Shown one piece after another: positions 49,760 to 57,652 of a stretch of 64,000 bases of DNA. Location of the stretch: positions 124,001 through 188,000 of the forward strand of contig NZ_JAHWGP010000010.1 in assembly GCF_020873915.1 (NCBI RefSeq), written 5' to 3'. Each line of letters starts with the position of its first letter. Positions within the stretch are counted from its first letter, which is position 1. The notes beneath the pieces are model-generated. The model was not told where the DNA came from, did no database searches, and worked only from the letters and a program-made list of their open reading frames with translations. A program made the position numbers and the translations under genes. Source of the stretch: Streptomyces sp. DH5. Lineage in GTDB: Bacteria; Actinomycetota; Actinomycetes; Streptomycetales; Streptomycetaceae.

Positions 49760-51031
49760 TCAGGCGGTTTCCCGGACGGCGCGGGCGAGGGTGGTGAGAC
49801 CCTCGTCCAGGTCGTCCGAGGTGATGGTGAGGGACGGGAGCAGCTTGACGACCTCGCTCTCCGGGCCGGACGTCTCGATCAGCAGCCCCAGTTCGAAGGC
49901 GCGCTGGGCGATCCGGCCCGCGCGGTCCTTGTCGTGGAACTCCAGGCCCCACACCAGACCGCGGCCGCGGTACTCCTTGATGTCGGCGAGGTTCTCCTCG
50001 GTGATGGCGATCAGCGCCTGCTCGACCTGCTCGCCGCGCGAGCGGGTCTGCTTCTCCATCGCCGAGCCGTCCGCCCAGTACGCCTCCAGGGCCGCGGTGG
50101 CCGTGACGAAGGCGGGGTTGTTGCCGCGGAAGGTGCCGTTGTGCTCGCCGGGCTCCCAGACGTCGAGCTCGGGCTTGAACAGGGTGAGCGCCATCGGGAG
50201 TCCGTAGCCGCTGATCGACTTGGACACGGTGACGATGTCGGGCGTGATGCCGGCCTCCTCGAAGGAGAAGAAGGCACCGGTACGGCCGCAGCCCATCTGG
50301 ATGTCGTCGACGATGAGCAGCATGTCCTGGCGCTCGCACAGCTCGGCCAGGGCGCGCAGCCACTCGGGCCGGGCGACGTTGATGCCGCCCTCGCCCTGCA
50401 CGGTCTCGACGATCACGGCTGCGGGCTTGTTGAGGCCGGAGCCCTGGTCCTCCAGGAGCCGCTCGAACCACAGGAAGTCCTCGACCTTGCCGTCGAAGTA
50501 GTTGTCGAACGGCATCGGCGTGCCGTGCACCAGCGGGATGCCGGCGCCGGCCCGCTTGAAGGCGTTGCCGGTCACGGCGAGCGAGCCCAGCGACATGCCG
50601 TGGAAGGCGTTGGTGAACGACACGATCGCCTCGCGTCCCTTCACCTTCCGCGCCAGCTTCAGCGCGGACTCCACGGCGTTGGTGCCCGTCGGGCCCGGGA
50701 ACATCACCTTGTACGGCAGGTCGCGCGGGCGCAGGATGTAGTTCTGGAAGGACTCGAGAAAGGTTCGCTTGGCCGTCGTCGACATGTCGAGGCCGTGCGT
50801 GACGCCGTCCCGCTCCAGGTAGTCGATCAGCGCCCGTTTCAGGACGGGGTTGTTGTGCCCGTAGTTGAGTGAGCCGGCTCCGGCGAAGAAGTCGAGGTAC
50901 TCGTGGCCGTCCTCGTCGTACATGCGGCTGCCGTGCGCACGGTCGAAGACGGTGGGCCAGCCGCGGCAGTAGCTGCGCACCTCGGACTCGAGGGTCTCGA
51001 AGACGCTGAGGTCGGGCTGGGTGATGGTCAC
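49760..51031 (-). CDS. ectB: Diaminobutyrate-2-oxoglutarate transaminase
   Basis: A 423-residue class III aminotransferase from GTG 51031. Family marks: [68 protein letters not shown] (PLP Asp) and the Schiff-base lysine in [10 protein letters not shown]. It makes L-2,4-diaminobutyrate from aspartate semialdehyde and glutamate. Second gene of the ect operon, 80 bases after ectA. Confidence 0.97.
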   Translation of the reverse strand: MTITQPDLSVFETLESEVRSYCRGWPTVFDRAHGSRMYDEDGHEYLDFFAGAGSLNYGHNNPVLKRALIDYLERDGVTHGLDMSTTAKRTFLESFQNYILRPRDLPYKVMFPGPTGTNAVESALKLARKVKGREAIVSFTNAFHGMSLGSLAVTGNAFKRAGAGIPLVHGTPMPFDNYFDGKVEDFLWFERLLEDQGSGLNKPAAVIVETVQGEGGINVARPEWLRALAELCERQDMLLIVDDIQMGCGRTGAFFSFEEAGITPDIVTVSKSISGYGLPMALTLFKPELDVWEPGEHNGTFRGNNPAFVTATAALEAYWADGSAMEKQTRSRGEQVEQALIAITEENLADIKEYRGRGLVWGLEFHDKDRAGRIAQRAFELGLLIETSGPESEVVKLLPSLTITSDDLDEGLTTLARAVRETA

Positions 51032-51111
51032 GGCGGATCGCTCCTCGGTGGCGTGGGAAGTCAGAGGGAGTCGGAAGTTCAGGGGGGAAGAGGTCGGGCC
51101 GGGCGGGCCGG

Positions 51112-51618
51112 TCAGAGTGCGAACGGCCCGATGCGGTACAGGACCTCGGGGTCGTGCGGTCCGTCGGGGAACTGGCCGGCGTCGAACAGCACCTCGCGCT
51201 CCAGCAGGGCGCCGTGGCGCTCCGCGAACGCGGTGAACAGGCGCTCGGACGCGGTGTTGCCCGGCGTGATGGTGGTCTCCACGGTGTCCACGCCGTGCTC
51301 GGCCGCGGTCCGGGCTGCCAGACCGTCGAGCAGGGCGGCGGCCAGACCGCGGCCGCGGTGGGACGCGTCGACCGCGACCTGCCAGACGAGCAGGGTGCGC
51401 GGACTGTCCGGCCGCAGGTATCCGCTGACGAAGCCGATCGGCGCGCCGTGCTCGTCACGAGCGACGGCCGACGTGGCGGCGAAGTCACGGCACCACAGCA
51501 GATAGCTGTACGACGAGTTCAGGTCGAGGACCTTCGAGTCCCTGGCTATTCGCCACAGCTCGGCTCCGTCCGCCACGGTGGGGCGGTCGATTTGCAGGTC
51601 TGCTTGAGCGGCAGTCAT
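51112..51618 (-). CDS. ectA: Diaminobutyrate acetyltransferase
   Basis: A 168-residue GNAT enzyme. ATG 51618 ([20 protein letters not shown]) is the likely start; the frame is open to 51762. EctA marks are [22 protein letters not shown] and the acetyl-CoA loop [19 protein letters not shown], then [14 protein letters not shown]. It acetylates the gamma-amino group of diaminobutyrate. No ribosome site is visible before the ATG; the bases upstream form a palindrome, so the transcript may be leaderless or the start slightly misplaced. Confidence 0.95.
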   Translation of the reverse strand: MTAAQADLQIDRPTVADGAELWRIARDSKVLDLNSSYSYLLWCRDFAATSAVARDEHGAPIGFVSGYLRPDSPRTLLVWQVAVDASHRGRGLAAALLDGLAARTAAEHGVDTVETTITPGNTASERLFTAFAERHGALLEREVLFDAGQFPDGPHDPEVLYRIGPFAL

Positions 51619-51623
51619 GCAAA

Positions 51624-51647
51624 TTGAACTTACCCAGGTAAATTCAA
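51624..51647 (-). promoter_or_regulatory. 24-bp imperfect palindrome at the ectA start
   Basis: TTGAACTTACCC (51624-51635) is mirrored by AGGTAAATTCAA (51636-51647) with mismatches only at one arm position and the centre. It begins six bases upstream of the ectA ATG, where a ribosome site is lacking, so it probably overlaps the core promoter and acts as an operator. Confidence 0.55.
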
Positions 51648-52013
51648 AATTGCATCGCCTGTCGGGGTTACGTACGGGCTCGATCTGTGTTATCGCGCGT
51701 ACGGGCGGGTCCGCGCGAAAACCCGGCGATATGTACCGTTTGTCCTGGTGGATATCACGCAAAAGGGACAGCTTGTGGAACCGGTCACAAGTATGTAACT
51801 CCCGTGACGGGCCTCGGAACGCTCGCGAAATCGTGGTGTTTAGCCTCGGAGAATCGGGGCAGAAGAAGACGGGAAGCTACTCGCCGGATAATAGAAAAAT
51901 AAGCGAAGGAATGCGTCGGGGGAATGTGCGCGAACGCTTTCGGGAATCCCTGGAATTCACCTCCCGGTGGCCCGCCCGACGTTTCCGGGCGGGGCCGCCG
52001 GGGGTACGGCGGA
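51648..52013. promoter_or_regulatory. Long, relatively AT-rich upstream region of the ect operon
   Basis: About 370 bases without a convincing gene and with clearly lower G+C than the rest of the window. It holds a Crp-like site (51774-51789) and A-rich runs near 51890-51905. It probably contains the distal control elements of ectABCD and the 3' end of the neighbouring aminotransferase transcript. I found no riboswitch consensus. Confidence 0.5.
51774..51789. promoter_or_regulatory. Candidate Crp-type site
   Basis: TGTGG-AACCGG-TCACA matches the TGTGA-N6-TCACA pattern at all but one position and also GTG-N6-GNCAC, the form I recall for Streptomyces Crp. It lies about 155 bases upstream of the ectA start. 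Confidence 0.4.
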
Positions 52014-53114
52014 TCAGTGCCAGGCGGCGTCCGCGGCCCGCAGGGCCCCGTCCGTGTCCACATCCAGGCCCGCCGCGCCGAGGACGGCTCCCAGCGCCGC
52101 CAGGCTCGCCCGTACGGCGCCCGGCCGGGCCTCCGGCCCGTAGTGGTTGACGCGGATCATCTCGCCCGCGAGCGCCCCGCCCCCGGCGGCCAGCGGGAGG
52201 GCCGGGTCGGCGGACAGGGCACGGGCCACCAGGTCCGACGCCACCGTGCCGGACGGCACCCGCAGGGTCGTGGCGACCGGCGCGGCCTCCGCCGCGTCAC
52301 GCACGTACGGCTCCAGGCCGCCGCCCAGGGCCACCGCGCCGGCCCGTGTCGCCGCCGCGGCCGACGCGTGCCGGGCCATCACCGTCTCCAGGCCCGCCGC
52401 CTCGATGCGCTCCACGCACGCCTCCAGCGCCAGCATCTCCAGCTGCGCCGGCGCGTGCAGCAGTGCCTTGCGGCCGCCGTCGATCCAGCGTTCCTTCCAG
52501 TCCAGCAGCGACAGGTACGAGCGGCGCGGCGCCCGCGGGTTCGCCGCCATCCGCGCCCACGCCCGCTCGCTCACCGACACCGCCGACACCCCGGCCGGAC
52601 CGCCCATCGCCTTCTGCGCCCCGATCACGCACAGGTCCACACCCCAGGCGTCCGGCAGTACCGGCTCCGCCCCCACGGACGCCACCGCGTCCAGGTAGAA
52701 CAGCGCCCCGTGCGCCCGCACCACCTCGCCGATCCCCGCGACCGGGTTGGTGTTGCCGGTGGCCGCCTCGGCGTGCACCAGGGACACGAAGTCGATCTCC
52801 GGGTGCTCCGCGAAGGCGGCCCGGACCTGCTCGGCCGTCACCGCCGTGTGGAACGGCACCGTCAGGTCGATCACCGTGGCGCCGCAGTCCCGCAGCCAGT
52901 CGCCGAAGGTCTGCCCGTAGGGGCCGGTGACGACGTTCAGCGCGGTCGTGCCGGGACCGGCGGTCGCACGGATCGCGCCCTCCAGCGGCAGCAGCGCCTC
53001 ACCCTGCGTGATCACGACGTCCTGCGTGGTGCTCAGCAGCCGTGCCACGCGGTCCTCGATCGAGGCGAAGTGCGCGGCGTTCATCGGGGGCAGGTCGAGG
53101 AGGAGGTGGGTCAC
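52014..53114 (-). CDS. Alanine-glyoxylate/serine-pyruvate aminotransferase family protein
   Basis: A 366-residue class V aminotransferase starting at GTG 53114. It has VITQGEALLPLEGAIRA, VTGPYGQTFGDWL, FVSLVHAEAATGNTNP, YLDAVASVGAEPV (PLP Asp) and the Schiff-base lysine in GAQKAMGGPAGVSAVSV. It probably transaminates a small 2-oxo acid such as glyoxylate or pyruvate. Divergent from the amidohydrolase gene; the two could share a degradative pathway, which the sequence does not prove. Confidence 0.87.
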   Translation of the reverse strand: MTHLLLDLPPMNAAHFASIEDRVARLLSTTQDVVITQGEALLPLEGAIRATAGPGTTALNVVTGPYGQTFGDWLRDCGATVIDLTVPFHTAVTAEQVRAAFAEHPEIDFVSLVHAEAATGNTNPVAGIGEVVRAHGALFYLDAVASVGAEPVLPDAWGVDLCVIGAQKAMGGPAGVSAVSVSERAWARMAANPRAPRRSYLSLLDWKERWIDGGRKALLHAPAQLEMLALEACVERIEAAGLETVMARHASAAAATRAGAVALGGGLEPYVRDAAEAAPVATTLRVPSGTVASDLVARALSADPALPLAAGGGALAGEMIRVNHYGPEARPGAVRASLAALGAVLGAAGLDVDTDGALRAADAAWH

Positions 53115-53296
53115 GGCGGGACTCTCTTTGCTTCGCGGCTGCGCGGGTAGGGACGACGAGGTCGAGAGTAGACCTTCACCCTCCAGGGAGCCCGACCGCG
53201 GGGCTCCCGGGCGGGCGGGCTCGCCGTGGCGGACGCCGGGAGGAGACCCCGGACCAGGTGGCCACCTCGTCCCGGGGTCTGGCTAGGGTGCCGGGT

Positions 53297-54388
53297 ATGA
53301 CTGAGCGCGCGGTGCTGCACGTGAAGGGGCGGATCCTCGTCGGTCCGGACGAGGTCCGCGACGAGCTGTGGGTCGTCGACGGGCGGATCTCCTACGACCG
53401 CCCCGCCGGCGCCCGCGATGTCCGCACCGTCGACGGCTGGGTGCTGCCCGGACTGGTCGACGCCCACTGCCACGTGGGCCTGGACCGGCACGGGGCGGTC
53501 CCCGCGGAGGTCGCCGAGAAGCAGGCACTCACCGACCGCGACGCCGGCGCCCTGCTGCTGCGCGACGCCGGCTCACCCTCCGACACCCGCTGGACCGACG
53601 ACCGCGACGACCTCCCGAAGATCATCCGGGCCGGGCGGCACATCGCCCGCACCCGCCGCTACATCCGCGACTACGCCTGGGAGGTCGAGCCCGAGGACCT
53701 CACCGCGTACGTCGCCCAGGAGGCCCGGCGCGGCGACGGCTGGGTGAAGCTGGTCGGCGACTGGATCGACCGCGACCTCGGCGACCTGTCGGCCTGCTGG
53801 CCGCGCGGAGCCGTCGAGGCGGCCATCGCCGAGGCGCACCGGCTGGGCGCCCGCGTCACCGCGCACTGTTTCGCCGAGGACTCACTGCGGGACCTGGTCG
53901 AGGCCGGCATCGACTGCGTCGAGCACGCCACCGGCCTCACCGACGAGACCATCCCGCTGTTCGCCGAGCGGGGCGTGGCGATCGTCCCCACCCTCGTCAA
54001 CATCGCCACCTTCCCCGCACTCGCCGACGGCGGCGAGTCCAAGTTCCCACGCTGGTCCGCCCACATGCGGCGGCTCCACGAACGGCGCTACGACACCGTG
54101 CGCTCCGCCCACGACGCCGGCGTCCCCGTCTTCGTCGGCACCGACGCCGGTGGCTCGCTGCCGCACGGGCTGGCCGCCGAGGAGGTCGCGGAGCTCACCA
54201 GGGCCGGCATCCCGCCCCTGGAGGCGCTGGCCGCGGGCACCTGGGCGGCCAGGAAGTGGCTCGGCCGCCCCGGCCTGGACGAAGGCGCCCCGGCCGACCT
54301 CGTGGTCTACGGCGCCGACCCGCGCGCGGACGTGTCCGTACTGACCGATCCGCGCCGGGTGGTGCTCAACGGGCGCGTGGTCGGCTAG
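53297..54388 (+). CDS. Amidohydrolase family protein (imidazolonepropionase/prolidase-like)
   Basis: A 363-residue metal-dependent hydrolase. The first beta strand metal ligands are in LPGLVDAHCHVGLD; later motifs are RVTAHCFAEDSLRDLVEAGIDCVEHATG (His ligands) and FVGTDAGGSLPHG (catalytic Asp). The C-terminal ADLVVYGADPRAD segment completes the composite beta-sandwich domain. Members deacylate or open cyclic amides; the exact substrate is unknown. Start ATG 53297. Confidence 0.88.
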   Translation: MTERAVLHVKGRILVGPDEVRDELWVVDGRISYDRPAGARDVRTVDGWVLPGLVDAHCHVGLDRHGAVPAEVAEKQALTDRDAGALLLRDAGSPSDTRWTDDRDDLPKIIRAGRHIARTRRYIRDYAWEVEPEDLTAYVAQEARRGDGWVKLVGDWIDRDLGDLSACWPRGAVEAAIAEAHRLGARVTAHCFAEDSLRDLVEAGIDCVEHATGLTDETIPLFAERGVAIVPTLVNIATFPALADGGESKFPRWSAHMRRLHERRYDTVRSAHDAGVPVFVGTDAGGSLPHGLAAEEVAELTRAGIPPLEALAAGTWAARKWLGRPGLDEGAPADLVVYGADPRADVSVLTDPRRVVLNGRVVG

Positions 54389-54542
54389 CGGCGGGCGCCC
54401 GGTGGTGCGCACGAGGGCGACGGCGGGGAACAGCCGCGCCCCGGGATTCGAACGAATCCACCGGTTCTCCCCGAAGGAGTGAAGAGTCGGTGGATCGCTG
54501 ACGGCCTGCTGTTCGCGTGGACATCCTTTCCGGGTCCCAGCC

Positions 54543-55508
54543 GTGTCCCATGGGGGTCCCACCACCTTGTACACCATCAACGTCATTACGCCCGCACGCC
54601 GTTGGGCAGTCGTCGCCGCGGCAGCCGCCCTCACCGCGGGTCCCGCCGCGCTGGCCGGAGCGGGTCCCGCGCACGCCACCGGGGAGAGCGGCAGCGCGAG
54701 CGCCGCCGTCCTGCGCACCGGGCTCGACGTGGCCCTGCTCGACAGGACCGTGCACGCCCCGCTCACCGTCTCCCTCAACGAGGTCCGGGCACCCGAGAGC
54801 GCGCGGAGGACGGCGCTCACCGCCACCCTCGACGGCGTCGACGGCGGCAAGCCCTTCAGCGTGCTGCGGGCGGAGGTCGCCGACGCGAAGGCGACGGTGA
54901 ACGGCGGGCGGGCGGAGGCGTCCACCACCCTCGCCAAGGCTCGCCTGCACGTGCCGGGTCTGCCGCTGCTGTCGGTCGTCGAGCTGGAGGCGGTGAGTTC
55001 CAAGGCGGTCTGCGAGGCCGGGCGGAGCCCGCACGCCTCGGCGACCCTGCCCGCCTCGGTGACGGTTCTCGGCAAACGGGTCGCGCTGTCCGCCGGAGGC
55101 CCCACCCACGTCGAGGTGCCCGGCGTCGGCGAGGTCCGGCTGGACCTGTCGAAGACCGGGACCACGTCGACCACGGCCGCCGCCACCGCCCTCCGGCTCG
55201 AGGTGTCGCTCAACCCGTTGGAGCTGAACGTGGCCGAGGTCGAGGGAACGCTCACCCTGGCCGAGGCCCGGTGTGAAACCCCGGCGGCTCCCGCAGCGGA
55301 CGCTCCCGCGGCAGCGTCTCCTGCCGCTCCGGAGGCCGACGGCGTCCAGCCGCAGGGGGCGCGCGAGGAGCGGGCCGCTCCTGCGGAGGCCAACCTCGCC
55401 GAAACGGGGGGCGATTCGGTGACCCCGTACGTCGCGGGCGGCGCGGTGGCCCTGCTGGCGGCGGGCGGCACAGCGGTGGCCGTGTCCCGCCGGGGCCGCG
55501 GGAACTGA
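54543..55508 (+). CDS. LAETG-anchored surface protein of the SCO1860 family
   Basis: A 321-residue exported protein. The signal peptide follows a basic ARRW and ends AHA. The body is Ala/Val-rich with two cysteines (SKAVCEAG and EARCETP) and no enzymatic motif. The C-terminus has a Pro/Ala/Glu-rich stalk, LAETG, a hydrophobic segment (VAGGAVALLAAGGTAVAVS) and RRGRGN, a sortase E-type sorting signal. GTG 54543 is used; a TTG at 54567 is possible. In S. coelicolor this family also sits near the cobalamin and ectoine genes. Confidence 0.85.
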   Translation: MSHGGPTTLYTINVITPARRWAVVAAAAALTAGPAALAGAGPAHATGESGSASAAVLRTGLDVALLDRTVHAPLTVSLNEVRAPESARRTALTATLDGVDGGKPFSVLRAEVADAKATVNGGRAEASTTLAKARLHVPGLPLLSVVELEAVSSKAVCEAGRSPHASATLPASVTVLGKRVALSAGGPTHVEVPGVGEVRLDLSKTGTTSTTAAATALRLEVSLNPLELNVAEVEGTLTLAEARCETPAAPAADAPAAASPAAPEADGVQPQGAREERAAPAEANLAETGGDSVTPYVAGGAVALLAAGGTAVAVSRRGRGN

Positions 55509-55514
55509 GGTCTC

Positions 55515-55629
55515 TCGCCCCCGCCGCCCTTTCCCTCCCCCACTCTCGGCTCCGCTCGAGCGGGAGGCGCCCCCACCGTCCCCGGGGGCGGAGCCCCGGT
55601 GTCGGGTCGGGAAGGGACGGCGGGGGCGG
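55515..55629. repeat. Streptomyces-type GC-rich intergenic repeat
   Basis: It begins TCGCCCCCGCCGCCCTTTCC, as at 7714 and, inverted, at about 62682, and ends GGGACGGCGGGGGCGGA, so the two ends can pair into a long stem. It fills the gap between the LAETG gene and convergent cobC and may serve as a terminator. Confidence 0.75.
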
Positions 55630-55631
55630 AT

Positions 55632-56699
55632 TCAGGCCGTGTGCAGCGCCCGGCCCAGCGCGTGCAGCAAGCCGTCCGTCGTCCCCCGCCCCCGGACCGC
55701 CACGCGCAGCCACTCCTCACCCAGCCCCGGAAACGTGTCCCCCCGCCGCACCGCGTAACCGGCATCGCGCAACCGGGCCCGTACCGCCGTCGCGTCCGGC
55801 AGCCGCACCAGGACGAACGGCCCCTCCGCGGGTTCCACGACCCGCACCCCGCGGGCGGCGAACGAGCGCAGCCCCGCGATCAGATGCGCCCGGTCCGCCG
55901 CGACGCGGTCCGCCGCCCCCGCCGCCTCGGCGAGGGCCGACGCCCCCACGCACGCCTCCGCCGCCGCCAGCGCCGGCGCGGACACCGGCCACAGCGGCTG
56001 AGCGCGCTCCAGTTCCGCGACGGTCTCCGGGTCCGCCAGGACGTAACCGATCCGCAGCCCCGCCAGCCCCCAGGTCTTGGTGAGGCTGCGCAGCACCACC
56101 AGCCCCGGGACGTCCGTCCGGCCGGCCAGCGCCTCCCGCTCGCCCGGCACCGCGTCCATGAACGCCTCGTCCACCACCAGCGTCCGCCCGGGACGGGCGA
56201 GCGCCGCCACGGTGGCGGCCGGATGGAGCACCGACGTCGGGTTCGTCGGGTTTCCGATCACGACCAGGTCCGCTTCCTCGGGCACCGCCGCCGGGTCCAG
56301 CCGGAAGCCGTCCGCCTCCCGCAGCAGCACCCGGTCCACCGTGTGCCCGGCGTGGCGCAGTGCCGCCTCCGGCTCGGTGAACTGCGGGTGCACCACCACC
56401 GGCCGGCTCACCTTCAGCGCCCGCGCCAGCAGCACGAACGCCTCCGCCGCACCGGCCGTCAGCAGCACCCGTTCCACCGGCAGCCCGTGCCGCGCCGCCA
56501 CCGCCGCCCGCGCGGCCCGCCCGTCCGGGTAGGCGGCGAGCCCGGACAGCGACGCGGCGATGTGCTCCCGCAGCCACGCCGGGGGCGTGTCCGTGCGGAC
56601 GTTCACCGCGAGGTCGACCAGCGCGGACCCGTCGTCGCGGACCTCGGCGTCCCCGTGGTGGCGCAGGTCGTGTCCGCCGGCCACCGGATCAGTGCGCAT
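55632..56699 (-). CDS. cobC: Threonine-phosphate decarboxylase-like PLP enzyme (CobC, Rv2231c type)
   Basis: A 355-residue class I/II aminotransferase-fold protein. Features: VDLAVNVRTDTPPAWLR, LAAYPDGRAARAAVAARHGLP, LLTAGAAEAF, VIGNPTNPTSV, VVDEAFMDAVPGE and the PLP lysine in RSLTKTWGLAGLRIGY. In cobalamin clusters this type is assigned to the aminopropanol side-chain step. It overlaps the cbiX stop by eleven bases. Note that CobC naming differs among species. Confidence 0.88.
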   Translation of the reverse strand: MRTDPVAGGHDLRHHGDAEVRDDGSALVDLAVNVRTDTPPAWLREHIAASLSGLAAYPDGRAARAAVAARHGLPVERVLLTAGAAEAFVLLARALKVSRPVVVHPQFTEPEAALRHAGHTVDRVLLREADGFRLDPAAVPEEADLVVIGNPTNPTSVLHPAATVAALARPGRTLVVDEAFMDAVPGEREALAGRTDVPGLVVLRSLTKTWGLAGLRIGYVLADPETVAELERAQPLWPVSAPALAAAEACVGASALAEAAGAADRVAADRAHLIAGLRSFAARGVRVVEPAEGPFVLVRLPDATAVRARLRDAGYAVRRGDTFPGLGEEWLRVAVRGRGTTDGLLHALGRALHTA

Positions 56700-57594
56700 G
56701 GGAGTGGGCGTGGCCGTGCCCGTGGTGGTGGTGCCCGTCGTCGTCGGGGTGGAAGTGCGGCTGCTGCGGCTGCCCCACCTTGTCCTCGAACCCGGGCAGC
56801 GCGATCCGGTACACGCACGAGTCGCAGTTCATCCTGAGATCACCCTTCACCGCCTCCTCGTACCGTTCCATCACCAGGTCCAGCAGCTCCGGCTCCGGCC
56901 CGACGACGTCCGCCGACCGTACCTCGGTGTCCGGATGCGCCGCCGCCCACTGTGCCGTCTGCCGCCGCACCCGGTCCGGCAGGATCCCGGTGAACAGGAA
57001 GTACGGCAGGACCACGACCCGGCGGGCGCCCAGGCGCGCGCACCGGTCCAGCCCGCCCGGCACGTCCGGCGCCGCCAGCGACACGAACGCCGTTTCCACG
57101 CCCGCGTAGCCGCGGCCCTCCCACAGCAGCCGCGCCGCCTTGAACACCTCGGCGTTGGCGTCCGGGTCCGTCGAGCCGCGCCCCACGAGCAGCACCGTCA
57201 CCCCGGACGGGTCCCAGGACGGGTCCATGGCCTCCGCCAGCCGCCGCTCCAGCACCCGCAGCAGCGCGGGGTGCGGGCCCAGCGGACGGCCGTAGGTGTA
57301 CGAGATCCCCGGGTGGCGTTCCTTCTCGCGGGCCAGCGCCGCCGGGATGTCCCCCTTGGCGTGCCCGGCGGACACCAGCATCAGCGGGACGGCAGCGAAC
57401 CGCCGCACCCCCCGCTCCACCAGCTCGGCGACGGCCTCGCCCAGCGGGGGCGGGGACAGCTCGATGAAGCCGCCGGCGACGGGCAGTCCGGGGTGACGGC
57501 GGCCCAGCTCCCGCACGAAGTCGCGGAACGCCTCCGCTCCGGCGTCGTCCCGGGTGCCGTGTCCGGCGATGAGCAGGGCGGGCGGGGTGGTCAC
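56689..57594 (-). CDS. cbiX: Sirohydrochlorin chelatase (CbiX-like) with His-rich tail
   Basis: A 301-residue two-domain CbiX-like protein from GTG 57594. Each half shows chelatase features: LLIAGHGTRDDAGAEAF (metal His) and AAVPLMLVSAGHAKGDIP (second His); the second domain has LLVGRGSTDPDAN and VVVLPYFLFTGIL. The C-terminus has CDSCVY and a His-rich tail (HHHHGHGHAHSHAH) likely to buffer or deliver cobalt or nickel. It inserts cobalt into sirohydrochlorin, early in B12 synthesis. It lies between cbiG-cobJ and cobC. Confidence 0.9.
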   Translation of the reverse strand: MTTPPALLIAGHGTRDDAGAEAFRDFVRELGRRHPGLPVAGGFIELSPPPLGEAVAELVERGVRRFAAVPLMLVSAGHAKGDIPAALAREKERHPGISYTYGRPLGPHPALLRVLERRLAEAMDPSWDPSGVTVLLVGRGSTDPDANAEVFKAARLLWEGRGYAGVETAFVSLAAPDVPGGLDRCARLGARRVVVLPYFLFTGILPDRVRRQTAQWAAAHPDTEVRSADVVGPEPELLDLVMERYEEAVKGDLRMNCDSCVYRIALPGFEDKVGQPQQPHFHPDDDGHHHHGHGHAHSHAH

Positions 57595-57652
57595 AGGTCC
57601 TCCTCGGACTCGGGTGTGGGTGTGGGGGTGTGGGGGTGTGCGGAGGGGTGGT

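Noticed and set aside
51648-52013. c-di-AMP (ydaO) or other riboswitch before ectA
   Set aside because: The region has several short inverted repeats but I could not find the conserved cores of known riboswitch classes.
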